Notes: generated from the sequence alone by a model not told the origin. A stretch of DNA of 64,000 nucleotides from Frigoriglobus tundricola (GCF_013128195.2 NZ_CP053452.2:5270001-5334000); one strand, 5' to 3'. Positions 34,688 through 43,638 are shown, counted from the stretch's first letter. Translations and numbers: made by a program.

Positions 34688-35671
34688 TCACCGTTTGATC
34701 CGCAAGCCCTGGCCCTGCATCGCGGCTTCGATCTCTTCCTTGGTCAGCCAGGGCAGGTCGCCGGGGATGCTGTGCTTGAGCGCGCCGATCGCGGCCCCGT
34801 AGTCCAGCCCCTTCTTCAGGTCGCCGTCCAGCAAGCCGTGGATCAGCCCGGCGGCCAGCGCGTCGCCGGCGCCGAGGCGGTCCACGATCTCCACCTCGTA
34901 CCACGCCGACTCGTACGTCTGCCCCTGTGAGTAGCCCACCGCCGCGAACCGGTTGCGCCACACCAGATTGGCCTCGCGCCGCGTGCCCACCACGGTCGGC
35001 ACGCCGAACCGCTCCACCAGCCCCTTGGCCACCGCGGTAAAATCGTCGCCGGTCACGCCGAACAGGTGCTCGGCGTCCGCCTCGCTCGCGATCAGCACAT
35101 CGACCAGCGGGAGCAACCGGCCCAGCACCTCGGCGGCGCGCTCCTGCGACCACAATTTGGATCGGTAGTTCAGGTCGAAGCACACCCGCACGCCCGCGGA
35201 CCGGGCCGCCCGCATGGCCTCGTCCGCCGCCTCCGCCGTGCCCGCGCTGAGGGCCGGGGTGATGCCCGAAACGTGCAGCCACTTCGCCCCGGTGACGATG
35301 GTCGGCCAGTCGAACGTGCCGCGCCGGGCGCGTGCGATGGACGACCCCTCGCGGTCGTACACGATGGAACTGGCCCGCGGGGCGGCGCCGAACTCCAGGA
35401 AGTACACCCCGCACCGGCCGTCGGCGGCGTACTGGACGAATTGATCGGAGACGCCGATCTCGCGGACGCGGTTCGTGACCAGTTTGCCGAGCGGGTTGTC
35501 CGGGACGCGCGACACCCACGCCGCGGACCGCCCCAGGCGCACCAGGCCGGCGGCCGTGTTCAACTCGGCCCCGCCGATCTCCAGGTCCAGGGAACGCGCC
35601 TGCTCCAACCGCTGGAAGTGCGGCGGGGCCAGCCGAATCATCACTTCCCCAAACGTGATGACATCTGCCAT
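34688..35671 (-). CDS. kdgK: PfkB-family sugar kinase, probable 2-keto-3-deoxygluconate kinase
   Basis: The protein has 327 residues. It opens MADVITFGEVMIRLAPP, has GGAELNTAAGLVRLG (N-terminal PfkB signature) and VDRLGAGDALAAGLIHGLL (C-terminal signature with the catalytic Asp in GAGD). KDG kinase phosphorylates 2-keto-3-deoxygluconate to KDPG. The substrate is assigned mainly from the adjacent KDPG aldolase gene on the same strand, together with which it would form the end of an Entner-Doudoroff branch. A palindromic repeat separates the two genes. Confidence 0.85.
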   Translation of the reverse strand: MADVITFGEVMIRLAPPHFQRLEQARSLDLEIGGAELNTAAGLVRLGRSAAWVSRVPDNPLGKLVTNRVREIGVSDQFVQYAADGRCGVYFLEFGAAPRASSIVYDREGSSIARARRGTFDWPTIVTGAKWLHVSGITPALSAGTAEAADEAMRAARSAGVRVCFDLNYRSKLWSQERAAEVLGRLLPLVDVLIASEADAEHLFGVTGDDFTAVAKGLVERFGVPTVVGTRREANLVWRNRFAAVGYSQGQTYESAWYEVEIVDRLGAGDALAAGLIHGLLDGDLKKGLDYGAAIGALKHSIPGDLPWLTKEEIEAAMQGQGLRIKR

Positions 35672-35730
35672 AATAATGTAGTGTGAATGTGAGGAAGCTT
35701 GCGCCTCGGACAGAACGCGGAGAAGAGGAA

Positions 35731-35844
35731 TAACCACAGAGTCACAGAGAGCACAGAGAAATCCAGAAGAGTGAAGAAGAGTTTTGAATATCGGTTATCT
35801 TATCTCTTCTGGATTTCTCTGTGCTCTCTGTGACTCTGTGGTTA
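35731..35844. repeat. 114-bp palindrome of the ACAGAG type
   Basis: The arms TAACCACAGAGTCACAGAGA and its complement extend about 44 bases each, with a short AT-rich centre. DNA of this CACAGAG type is, to my memory, scattered in many bacterial genomes. It lies between eda and kdgK, so a transcript of both would carry a long hairpin. Confidence 0.85.
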
Positions 35845-35884
35845 ATCACTCTTCTGTCTTTGAATCTGCGGATAAAACTCCCGG

Positions 35885-36532
35885 TCACCCTGCCCGGTAG
35901 CGCTTCACGATTTCGGCATACTGGCGCGCCGTCTGGGTGATGCGGGCGAAATCGCCGGCGGCGACGGCCTTCGGATCGACGAGGTTGCCGCCGACCCCCA
36001 GACACACCGCACCGGCCGCCAGGAACTCGGTCGCGGTGGTCAGATCGACGCCGCCGGTCGGCATCAGCTTCACCTGCGGCAGCGGCCCGCGGAGGGCCTT
36101 GAAGAACGCCGGGCCGACCACGTCCGCCGGGAACACCTTCACGACGTCCGCGCCGGCTTCCCACGCGGCCACCACCTCGGTGGGCGTGAACGCGCCCGGC
36201 ATCACAAGCTTGTCGTACCGCCGGCACGTTTTGATGACGTCGGGGTTCAGGTTCGGGGCGACGATGAACTCCGCCCCCGCGAGGAGCGCGGCGCGGGCCG
36301 TCTCGGGGTCGAGGACGGTGCCGGCGCCGAGCAGGACGCGGTCGCCGAGCTGCCGCCGGGCGGCCCGGATCACGTCCAGGGCGCCGGGCACGGTGAGGGT
36401 GACCTCGGCGACGGTCACCCCGCCCGCGGCGAGCGCCTCCACCACCCCGACCAGCGGTTCGGGGGCACTGAAGCGGACGACGGCGACGATCCCGCAATCG
36501 AGAACGCGCTGCAAGTGGTGTTCACGGCTCAT
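35885..36532 (-). CDS. eda: 2-dehydro-3-deoxy-phosphogluconate (KDPG) aldolase
   Basis: The 215 residues form a TIM barrel with the family motifs: GIVAVVRFSAPE, VTVAEVTLTVPGAL (Glu general base), LLGAGTVLDPETARAALLAG, FIVAPNLNPDVI, VVKVFPADVVGP (Schiff-base Lys in VKVFPA) and LMPTGGVDLTTATEFLAAGA. It cleaves KDPG to pyruvate and glyceraldehyde-3-phosphate. Length is normal. It precedes the KDG-kinase-like gene on the same strand. Confidence 0.93.
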   Translation of the reverse strand: MSREHHLQRVLDCGIVAVVRFSAPEPLVGVVEALAAGGVTVAEVTLTVPGALDVIRAARRQLGDRVLLGAGTVLDPETARAALLAGAEFIVAPNLNPDVIKTCRRYDKLVMPGAFTPTEVVAAWEAGADVVKVFPADVVGPAFFKALRGPLPQVKLMPTGGVDLTTATEFLAAGAVCLGVGGNLVDPKAVAAGDFARITQTARQYAEIVKRYRAG

Positions 36533-36714
36533 GAGCGGATTGTCCGCACCCGGCCCGCGATCGGCAACGGGCTTCCCGGCGATCCTCCGCGACCCGCCGC
36601 TATACTGTTGGCGTCGAGTGGGACGCTCCGCTACAGTCGTAAGCTCTGAGTCGGTCCGGGCTTCGACTTTACGGCTTGTGACGTTAGGACTTGAGACTTC
36701 ACCAAGGGTCCACC

Positions 36715-37932
36715 ATGCCCCGCCGCCCGTTTCCGGTGTTCGTTCTGTCGGCCGGCCTCGCGGCCCTCCTGTTTATGACGCTGCGGCCGGTGCTGGCCCA
36801 GGCGCCCGTGCCCGCGCCCGCGGGGACCGACGCCCCGGCACCGTTCCAGAAGGTGCGCGTCGAACCGACGGCCGAGGGGCCGACCGTGGAGGGCAAACTG
36901 AAGCTCGCGGCGGTCACGCTCAAAACCGACACCGGGAGCACGACCGTCGAGGTGCGTCACGTCAAGCGGATCACGTTTCAGAAGGACCCGGCCGGGAAGT
37001 CGAACGACAGCGTGCAACTGACCGACAAGAGCGTGGTCCACGGGCGGGTCACGGACGAGGTGTTCGTGGTCGAAATCCCCGGCGGGGAGGCGCGGCTCAA
37101 GAAGGCCGAGGTCCGCGAGATCCGGGTGCTGGCCGAGGAGCCGGTGTCACTGGTGGCGATCGGGCTGGGGCTGCTCACGCTCACCGCGATGGAGATCGTA
37201 CTCGGTGTGGACAACATCATCTTCCTGGCCATCGTGGTCGGCCGGCTGCCCAAGGAGCAGCAGCCGCGGGCGCGGAAGCTCGGGCTGGCCGCGGCGCTGG
37301 GCACGCGCCTGTTGCTCCTGTTATCGCTCTCCTTCTTACTCGGCCTGACGGCCCCGCTGTTCACCCTGCCGGAATTCGGCCTGCTGCACGACATGGAGGC
37401 CCGCGAGGTGTCGTGGCGCGACCTCATCCTGCTCTGCGGCGGGCTGTTTTTGATCGGCAAGAGCACCCACGAGATGCACGCGAAGGTGGAGGAGGCGAAG
37501 CCCGGGGCGGCCGGCGCACCGGCCCACGCGGGGCACAAGCCGGCGAGTTTCGGGTGGACCATCGCCACCATCGCGGTGATCGACATCGTGTTCTCGCTCG
37601 ACTCGGTCGTCACCGCCGTCGGCATGGTCGAACAGGTGTGGGTGATGATGGTGGCGATGGTGCTGGCGATGCTGGTGATGCTCTACTTCGCGGGGCCGAT
37701 CGGGGACTTCGTGGACCGGCACCCGACGATCAAGGTGCTGGCGCTGAGCTTCCTCATTCTGATCGGCGTGATGCTCGTCGCGGAGGGGCTCGGGCAGCAC
37801 ATGGATAAGGGGTACATCTACGTGGCGATGGGCTTCGCGCTGGCCGTGGAACTCGTCAACATGCGGTTGCGCGGGCCGAAGCACGGCCCCGCGGGGTCCG
37901 GGAAGTCGGCACCGAAGCCGACCGGGTCGTGA
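36715..37932 (+). CDS. TerC-family membrane protein with N-terminal periplasmic extension
   Basis: The protein has 405 residues. A signal-like helix (residues 7-28) leads a beta-rich segment of about 110 residues (KLAAVTLKTDTGSTTVEVRH, VVHGRVTDEVFVVEIPGG). A TerC core follows: TAMEIVLGVDNIIFLAIVVG, ALGTRLLLLLSLSFLLG, DIVFSLDSVVTAVGMVEQVW and MGFALAVELVNM. The paired acidic residues in LGVDN and SLDSV are the conserved metal-site residues. TerC/Alx proteins are linked to manganese export and tellurite resistance. The extension is additional to the usual length of about 220-330 residues. Confidence 0.88.
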   Translation: MPRRPFPVFVLSAGLAALLFMTLRPVLAQAPVPAPAGTDAPAPFQKVRVEPTAEGPTVEGKLKLAAVTLKTDTGSTTVEVRHVKRITFQKDPAGKSNDSVQLTDKSVVHGRVTDEVFVVEIPGGEARLKKAEVREIRVLAEEPVSLVAIGLGLLTLTAMEIVLGVDNIIFLAIVVGRLPKEQQPRARKLGLAAALGTRLLLLLSLSFLLGLTAPLFTLPEFGLLHDMEAREVSWRDLILLCGGLFLIGKSTHEMHAKVEEAKPGAAGAPAHAGHKPASFGWTIATIAVIDIVFSLDSVVTAVGMVEQVWVMMVAMVLAMLVMLYFAGPIGDFVDRHPTIKVLALSFLILIGVMLVAEGLGQHMDKGYIYVAMGFALAVELVNMRLRGPKHGPAGSGKSAPKPTGS

Positions 37933-37983
37933 AACGGACTCGCGAAGACCCGGGGGCGCTGCTCGTGTGGAACGGGTCATTGG

Positions 37984-38820
37984 CTATTCGCCCATACCCC
38001 GCACGAGCAAATCCCCGCAGAGCAGCACCACTTCCAACAGCAGCAGCAGCACGATGATCAGTTCCATGACGAAGCCGTCGTGCCAGCCCTTGACGTCCGC
38101 GACGCGGTCGTTCGCCCCCTCGTAGAGGTCCTCGCACACCTCCAGGCGGGCGTCGAGCGCCTCGGCCCGCGCGCCGGCCCGCGCGTGGAGGAACAGGCGC
38201 GACGCGAGCCGGTGGCCCAACGGGCCGGGGGCGCTCGGGTCTTCGCTGAGGCGAGGGGCGAGGCGCGCGAAGGTGAGCCGCATCCGGGCGAACGCCTCGA
38301 TTGCGGCCGTGAACCGGGGCCAGTGCGCCTTGTCGCGGCGGCGGATGGTGTGCGCGCGGCCCACGTCGTCCGCCGCGGTCGCCTCGCGCGTGTCGAGTTC
38401 GGTTTCCAGCCGGCGCAGCTCGGCTTCGTAAAACGCAAACTCCGCCAGAGCCGACAGCACCTCGTCCTGTGCCGCGCCTGTCAGGTGAACCACGGCCCGC
38501 CCCGGTCGCCACTGCACCCGCCCGCCGCGCCACGCCACGTCGGCGGTCGGCGTGTCGGGGGCGGGCGCCGGGAACCATCCGTCGCCAATCGCTTTCCACT
38601 CGGCGGCAGCACGTGCTGGCACGAACACCACGAGCAATTCGTCGGCCGGCTCGTGGGCCGCGGGCTTGTGGTTGAAGTCGGCGGGTGCGGCCGGTTCGTC
38701 CACCGCCAGGCACAGTCGCGGGTGCTTGAACGTGCGGCAAATCCGCCCCGTGGCAACGGAGTGGGACGCGAAGCGGAGCCGCCGGACCACAACGCCCGAT
38801 GGCGGTTCGGACCCTGACAT
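37984..38820 (-). CDS. Hypothetical tail-anchored protein
   Basis: The protein has 278 residues. The N-terminal half is beta-rich with no recognised domain (ADELLVVFVPARAAAEWKAI, RVQWRPGRAVVHLTGAA). The second half is helical and charged (AFYEAELRRLETELDTREAT), and the C-terminus carries one membrane helix (ELIIVLLLLLEVVLLCGDLL). I suggest a protein facing the cytoplasm and held by its tail. It is convergent with the TerC gene. The layout resembles RMD1/YagE (DUF155) proteins, which also end in a helix, but I cannot confirm that. Confidence 0.6.
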   Translation of the reverse strand: MSGSEPPSGVVVRRLRFASHSVATGRICRTFKHPRLCLAVDEPAAPADFNHKPAAHEPADELLVVFVPARAAAEWKAIGDGWFPAPAPDTPTADVAWRGGRVQWRPGRAVVHLTGAAQDEVLSALAEFAFYEAELRRLETELDTREATAADDVGRAHTIRRRDKAHWPRFTAAIEAFARMRLTFARLAPRLSEDPSAPGPLGHRLASRLFLHARAGARAEALDARLEVCEDLYEGANDRVADVKGWHDGFVMELIIVLLLLLEVVLLCGDLLVRGMGE

Positions 38821-38866
38821 GACGGATCCCCGGAGAGGTCAAAACGGAACCGTGGGGGTAGCACTC

Positions 38867-39059
38867 GGGACCGCGGGCGTCTCGTCCAGCGGCACGAGAT
38901 TTCGGACTGTAGCCGGCCCCTGTGAGGCCGGTGCTTTGCGCCTCGTGTCGCACCGGCCTCACAGGGGCCGGCTACAGAAGAGCCCGGAACTCGAAACCAC
39001 GTGCCAACGGGCGTCTCGTCCGCTCTTCGCCCAGAAGCGGGCGAGACGCCCGCGGTCCC
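38867..39059. repeat. Outer inverted repeat enclosing the 71-bp palindrome
   Basis: The left arm GGGACCGCGGGCGTCTCGTC (from 38867) pairs with GCGAGACGCCCGCGGTCCC ending at 39059. A further copy of the arm start, CGGGCGTCTCGTCCGCTC, lies at 39008. The 71-bp repeat sits inside, so one repeat appears to have entered another. Confidence 0.6.
38907..38977. repeat. 71-bp palindromic repeat, copy 2
   Basis: The ends CTGTAGCCGGCCCCTGTGAG and CTCACAGGGGCCGGCTACAG are a better inverted pair than in the copy at 19878. The centres share GCCTCGTG. The length is the same, 71 bases. Confidence 0.82.
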
Positions 39060-39137
39060 AGGTGCCGCCCACACGAGATGGTATCAGACTGCGGCCGGAA
39101 CGGTCATTTCCGCCGCGGGTGCGCGGCGGGTGGTGGG

Positions 39138-40245
39138 CTACCTGCATTGCACCGCTGGCAGGGTCAACCATTCGGATAGCGCCCACACCCGATCGGTCAG
39201 TCCCGCGGCCATTGCCGGTGTTCTCTGGTGCCAGCGCCCGTCGGCACCCTTGTGGCGGAGCGTGCGGACCGGCCAGCAGAAGTTGTAGCTGAAGTAGCTG
39301 AAGGCGGTGGCCGCACGGTGCGTGTCCCAGTCCTTCGAGAACCCATAGCTCTTGCGCACCTTGCGGCTGCACCGATTCCGGTCCGTCCCGTTGTGTCGCT
39401 CCACGAAGCACGTGTTGACCGCCGTGCTCACCGCCGAGGCGAGTAGCGCGGCCGTGACCGCCACCACCGCCCCGAACACCACCCGCGTGCTCACCGCCAC
39501 CACCCGGTTGTTCTCCCGCTCCTTGTGGACGGTCGCATAGGTGACCTCGGGCGGGATGACCCGGTGGGCCTTGCGCGGCCGACCGGGTCGCCCGGTTCGC
39601 GGCGGGGTCACCAAGTGCCCGTAGGTGTCCCGGATCGCCGAGGCGTACACCGGGTACTCGTCGGACGTCATGAGCCGCATCACTCGGCCCCCGGTGCGCC
39701 GGTGGAAGTCACGGACCAGGGCGTGGGTCGCGTCCTCGGTCCGCTTACCGACCAACAGGCTCACGACCAATCGGCTCTCGGGATCGAGGGCCACGTGGTC
39801 CCAGCAGTCCCCGCGCCGGGTCTCGTCGGGGCCGCAGTTCTTCTCCTTACGGCCCACGAAATCCCACTTCTCATCGAACTGCACTTCGCGGGTCGTCGGG
39901 GGAAAAAGCCACGAGCTCGTCGTGCAACGCGCGGGCATGTTGGCCGGCCCGTCGGATGTACCGGGTCACCGTATTGGTATGAACCCCGGTGAGCCGTGCG
40001 GTCTTGCGGGTCCCGATCCCTTCGGCCACGTGAGCCAGAACCGCGGTCACCCGCGCGGCCGGCAGTCGGGCGTCGAACAGTGGGGTGCCCTTGCGCTCGG
40101 AGAACCGGGCCTTGCAGGTCCGGCACCGGAGCACCCGCGTCTTGTTCGGCCCATAACGGGCCGGCACGGTCAGGTTCCCGTGGTTCCGTTTCCCATGGTC
40201 GGGACAATGGGCATTGAGGCAACAGAAGCGGCTCAGGTCGTCCAT
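39138..40245 (-). CDS. IS1-like transposase in two overlapping frames
   Basis: The first frame (from ATG 40245) encodes a zinc finger (CCLNAHCPDHGK, then CRTCKARFSERKGTP) and a helix-turn-helix (GIGTRKTARLTGVHTNTVTR). The second frame (to 39138) has the IS1-type DDE core: QFDEKWDFVGRK, MTSDEYPVYASAI, CFVERHNGTDRNRCSRKVRK and YSYNFCWPVRTL as FSYFSYNFCW. The switch lies near 39895-39910 at a T5/C5 run on the coding strand and requires +1 (or -2). IS1 itself uses -1 frameshifting, so this is either a different recoding or a mutation. Confidence 0.75.
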
Positions 40246-40330
40246 GACGGATCTCAATCCGTGGGAGCAAATGCCAACCGAGAAGCGGAATCCCTTACCA
40301 TACCTCCGGTAACTCGTGCAAGGCTAAGAA
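39138..40330 (-). mobile_element. IS1-like element (ends approximate)
   Basis: A two-frame IS1-type transposase occupies most of this segment. Near the ends, GCATTGCAC (39144) and GTGCAAGGC (40316-40324) form a short inverted pair with weaker similarity further in. I could not identify a target duplication. The right end touches the stop codon of the amine oxidase gene (40324), so insertion near that 3' end is likely. Confidence 0.65.
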
Positions 40331-41691
40331 GACACCACCGCGCGGCGGACCTGGGCGGAAATCATGTCCACGACCAGTTCCGCGGAGTCGAGGACGCCGT
40401 TGAGAGTGGAATCGAACAGGTAGTCGCCGACAACGAACAGCCCCGGGTGGCCGACCGGCTCGGGCCGGTGGCGGACCTCCGGCGGCTGCATCGGGAACCC
40501 GCCGGGTAGGCCGTTCACCGCGCCCACCCAGCGGTGAACGCGGCCCTCCAGGAAGTGTGCGCGGGCGTCGCCGAGGCACTGCGGGAACGTGTCGAGAACG
40601 GCCGCGACCAGTTGCTCGTCGGGGAGGTTGCTCATCGTCGCGGCCGGTTCGCCGCCCAGGAGCCAGCCGAGTACGCCGTACGCGCCGGCCGGAGTGCGGG
40701 CGCTCTCGTCGTACACGCAGGTGCCGCCGAACGCATCAATCATGAAGTACGAGCCCGAGATCCGGTCGCGCCAGAACGGCGCGTCGAACAGCGCGCTCAC
40801 GCGCAGGTAGTGGGCCGGGTGGTCGTAGTGCTTGTGGTGCTTGAGCACGGCCCGTGACAGGGCAGGGGCGCCCCAGTCAATCGCCGGCAGCCAGTTATTA
40901 GGGAGCGCGGCCACGACGTAGTCGAACTCGGCGCGCGTGACGACTCCGTTGTGGCGCGTCGTGACGGCGTAACCGGCCGGCAGGCGTTCGACGCGTGTGA
41001 CGGTGTGGCCGAGTTTGATCTCGGCAGTGGTTCTGCGGGCGAGTTCTTGTACCAGCCGCTCGATGCCCCCCTCAATGGTGTAGAGCCGCATGTACTCCGG
41101 CTCGTTCATCAGGTAGTTTTGCAGGCCGTACATCGCCGACGTGCGGTGCGGTTCGGTCGCGAGGTCGCTGTGAACGCACACCCGGACGTACTCCCGCGCC
41201 CGCTCGTCCTTGATGGTGTCGAGCAGGGCCTGAAAACTCGTGCGCGAAAGGACGTCGGCGTTGTCCTGCTTCCAATCGGACTCGTAGTATTCCGCCGGGC
41301 TGATGGCGTTCCACGCGCGCGCGTCGAACCGCTTGAGCTCACGCAGCGCCTGGTTCCCGAACGCGCGGCGGATGTCGGCGTAGGTTTCAATGACCCGCTC
41401 ACCGAGAACGACCGCTTCGCCCCACATCGGCGCGGTGCCCAGTCCCAGCTCGGCTATCAACTCACGGAGCGGGTCCGGGCCGAGTTGGGAGTAGTCGTAC
41501 AGCTCCGCCGCGCCGGCCTCGTAACTGATCGGGGCGGTAGCAAACTGCCGCGTGAGGACTTTACCGCCGAGGCGTGGCCCGGCCTCGAAGACGGTGGCCT
41601 CGAACCCCACACCCTTCTCCTTTTGGAGCAAGTGTGCCGTCATCAAGCCGCCCGGCCCGCCGCCGATGATTCCGACCCGCGTGCGATTCAT
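40324..41691 (-). CDS. FAD-dependent amine oxidase / protoporphyrinogen-oxidase-like protein
   Basis: The protein has 455 residues. The N-terminus MNRTRVGIIGGGPGGLMTAH is the Rossmann dinucleotide site, followed by FEAGPRLGGKVLTRQF (GG doublet). IEGGIERLVQELARR and TRAEFDYVVAALPNNWLPAI are in the middle, and GLFVVGDYLFDSTLNGVLDS is the C-terminal FAD contact. These belong to the flavin amine oxidase superfamily (desaturases, protoporphyrinogen oxidase). The substrate is not evident. ATG 41691 is the start next to the Rossmann fold. An IS1-like element abuts its 3' end. Confidence 0.85.
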   Translation of the reverse strand: MNRTRVGIIGGGPGGLMTAHLLQKEKGVGFEATVFEAGPRLGGKVLTRQFATAPISYEAGAAELYDYSQLGPDPLRELIAELGLGTAPMWGEAVVLGERVIETYADIRRAFGNQALRELKRFDARAWNAISPAEYYESDWKQDNADVLSRTSFQALLDTIKDERAREYVRVCVHSDLATEPHRTSAMYGLQNYLMNEPEYMRLYTIEGGIERLVQELARRTTAEIKLGHTVTRVERLPAGYAVTTRHNGVVTRAEFDYVVAALPNNWLPAIDWGAPALSRAVLKHHKHYDHPAHYLRVSALFDAPFWRDRISGSYFMIDAFGGTCVYDESARTPAGAYGVLGWLLGGEPAATMSNLPDEQLVAAVLDTFPQCLGDARAHFLEGRVHRWVGAVNGLPGGFPMQPPEVRHRPEPVGHPGLFVVGDYLFDSTLNGVLDSAELVVDMISAQVRRAVVSS

Positions 41692-42032
41692 ATTCAGTCC
41701 GTTCGTCCGGCCCGTCAATCCGGCCCGTCAAGGAGAAAATGCCTCAGTCTGCTCAACCATAGGACGGTCCGGCCAAACAGAGATACCGCGGTGGACACTC
41801 GATCGGACGGGTTACGAAACAAATTGTTCCGCGGGTGACGGTCGAGGGCCGGCGGGTAGGCAATTCTAGACGGATTGAACCCGATGGGGCGCCGGGAGTT
41901 CCGCGGTGTTTCTTATGAAAAGACTTTAATCAATCCTTTCTTGCTGAATAATGTCGGGCGAACCCGGGCGCGATCCCGCCGCGTCCGCATAATTAGCGCA
42001 ACGGAACGCCTGGAGCCCTCGGCGACCCATTT
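41692..42032. other. Intergenic region between divergent genes
   Basis: It lies between the amine oxidase and endonuclease V starts. A moderately AT-rich part at 41915-41955 (GAAAAGACTTTAATCAATCC) is the likeliest promoter area. No gene is seen. Confidence 0.45.
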
Positions 42033-42746
42033 ATGCACGTTCCCCACCTCCACGATTGGCCCGCGACCGAAGCCGCAGCGGTCGCCCTCCAGCACGCGCT
42101 CGCGGGGCGGGTGAACACGTCCCGGCCGCTCGGGCGAGTCGAGTTGATTGCCGGCTGCGACATCGCTTACCATCTCACCGAGCCGCGGCTGTTCGCGTGC
42201 GTGGTCGTTCTGAGGGCGAAGGACCTGTCGGTGGTCGAAGAGGTCGCGGTGACCCGCGAAGTGACCTTCCCGTATATTCCGGGGCTCCTGTCGTTCCGCG
42301 AAATACCCGCACTGCTTGCCGCGTTCGCGGAATTGCGCCAGGCGCCCGATGCGGTTATGCTCGACGGACAGGGGATCGCACACCCGCGCCGGTTCGGACT
42401 CGCGTGCCACCTGGGCCTCTGGCTGGACCGGCCGTGCGTCGGCTGTGCGAAAAGCTGGCTGGTGGGCGATTGCGCCGAGCCCGGCCCGAGCGCCGGTGAC
42501 GCCGCCCCCCTCACGATCGGCGGGGAGGAGGTCGGGGCGGTGGTCCGGGCGGCGGCCGGTGCGAAACCCGTGTACGTGTCGCCGGGCCACAACGTCGACG
42601 TCGCTTCCGCAACGGGCCTGGTGCGGGCGACCCTGAGCGGGTACCGGCACCCGGCTCCGACGCGGGCCGCGCACATGGCCGCGAACCGGGCGCGGGGGGC
42701 AACGGGCGGTCAGTGCGGTTCCCCGTCAGAGGGGCACAAGTCGTAA
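42033..42746 (+). CDS. nfi: Endonuclease V (deoxyinosine 3'-endonuclease)
   Basis: The protein has 237 residues. LIAGCDIAY carries the first metal-binding Asp, FPYIPGLLSFREIPALLAAF carries the wedge Tyr and catalytic Glu, and AVMLDGQGIAHPRRFGLACH carries the second Asp. VYVSPGHNVDVASATGLV is the family's C-terminal motif. The enzyme nicks DNA near deoxyinosine as part of deamination repair. The length is in the family range with a slightly extended tail. Confidence 0.92.
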   Translation: MHVPHLHDWPATEAAAVALQHALAGRVNTSRPLGRVELIAGCDIAYHLTEPRLFACVVVLRAKDLSVVEEVAVTREVTFPYIPGLLSFREIPALLAAFAELRQAPDAVMLDGQGIAHPRRFGLACHLGLWLDRPCVGCAKSWLVGDCAEPGPSAGDAAPLTIGGEEVGAVVRAAAGAKPVYVSPGHNVDVASATGLVRATLSGYRHPAPTRAAHMAANRARGATGGQCGSPSEGHKS

Positions 42747-43365
42747 AGCCGAAGACCTGTGCGGGTCGGGATTTTCGACGTTACGACTCGAGACCTGATG
42801 GCCTGAGCCGCCATGAGTGTCTGGCCGGTCGCGTTGTGCGGAACGGGCGGTTGGCGGACTGAAGCGGGGCAGGAAAGTTTGCGCCAAACACTCAACACGA
42901 CATGCGGAGCGCCGGCTTGAGCGGATTTTGGCAAAGGTCGGTGGGTATTGCGGTTGGGGCGTCGGCGTGAACCGTCTCCCGCGCACCATCCGGGCAACGG
43001 GCGTGTCGGGACATTTAGAACTCGGGACCGCGAAGTCGGGTGCGCATTTTCCTGCGACTCGCCGCGCGCCCGCGACGATAGACTTGCGTAGAATACGACG
43101 CGGCTCACTGAACGGGTGAACCGTGTCCGAGGCGGCGGACTCCGCCTTCGCGACAGCAGACAAGACCGTCGGGCGTGCGATCAGGATTCGATGGCACGCT
43201 CGGCGGTTTGACCGGCCAGCAAAGGGGCGCTTCGGCGTCCGGGTTGTACCCGGTCCGGGAGAGGGTGAAACCGCCGTGCGATACGACCGAGGTTACCGGT
43301 CGCATCGTACACCGACCGTCTGCACCCGCGGGGCACACCCGCGGTTGCAGGGAGACGTTATTCCA
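42747..43365. other. Intergenic region of about 620 bases, no gene supported
   Basis: Frames on both strands lack recognisable motifs. At 42738-42795 there is a short repeat (AAGTCGTAAAG through GACGTTACGACTCGAGAC) that also occurs, diverged, near 23819 and near 36635-36700. The remainder up to 43365 has no clear structure. The promoter of the FlgM-like gene must be near its end. Confidence 0.45.
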
Positions 43366-43638
43366 ATGCGTGAGACTTCACCGCGTGGCTGGCACCGCTG
43401 GCGGGTGACCGTCGTCAAACCGGCACCGGGCGCCGCCCCGTTCGACCACACCACCCGACTCACGATCGGGCCGGGAGTCGGTGGGGACCCGCTGACTGAT
43501 GAAGAGGCGCGGGGACCGGACGGGATCCGGCACGAACTCGTTGCCCGCGTCCGGCAGCAGATCGCCGACGGCACCTACGACACCGAGGAGAAGTGGCTCC
43601 TAGCGGAAGAGGCGCTGCTCCGGAGGATCGGGGGCTGA
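43366..43638 (+). CDS. FlgM-like anti-sigma-28 factor family protein
   Basis: The protein has 90 residues. The C-terminal part GIRHELVARVRQQIADGTYD followed by TEEKWLLAEEALLRRI matches the sigma-28-binding helix pattern of FlgM. The N-terminal 45 residues are Pro/Thr-rich and probably disordered, which is usual for FlgM. GGAG precedes ATG 43366. An in-frame start at 43123 would add 81 residues of poor composition. No flagellar genes are in the window, so the target sigma factor is uncertain. Confidence 0.65.
   Translation: MRETSPRGWHRWRVTVVKPAPGAAPFDHTTRLTIGPGVGGDPLTDEEARGPDGIRHELVARVRQQIADGTYDTEEKWLLAEEALLRRIGG

Noticed and set aside
38866..39137. Direct ends of the IS1-like element within the nested repeats
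   Set aside because: The inverted repeats there pair with each other and not with the right side of the transposase gene.
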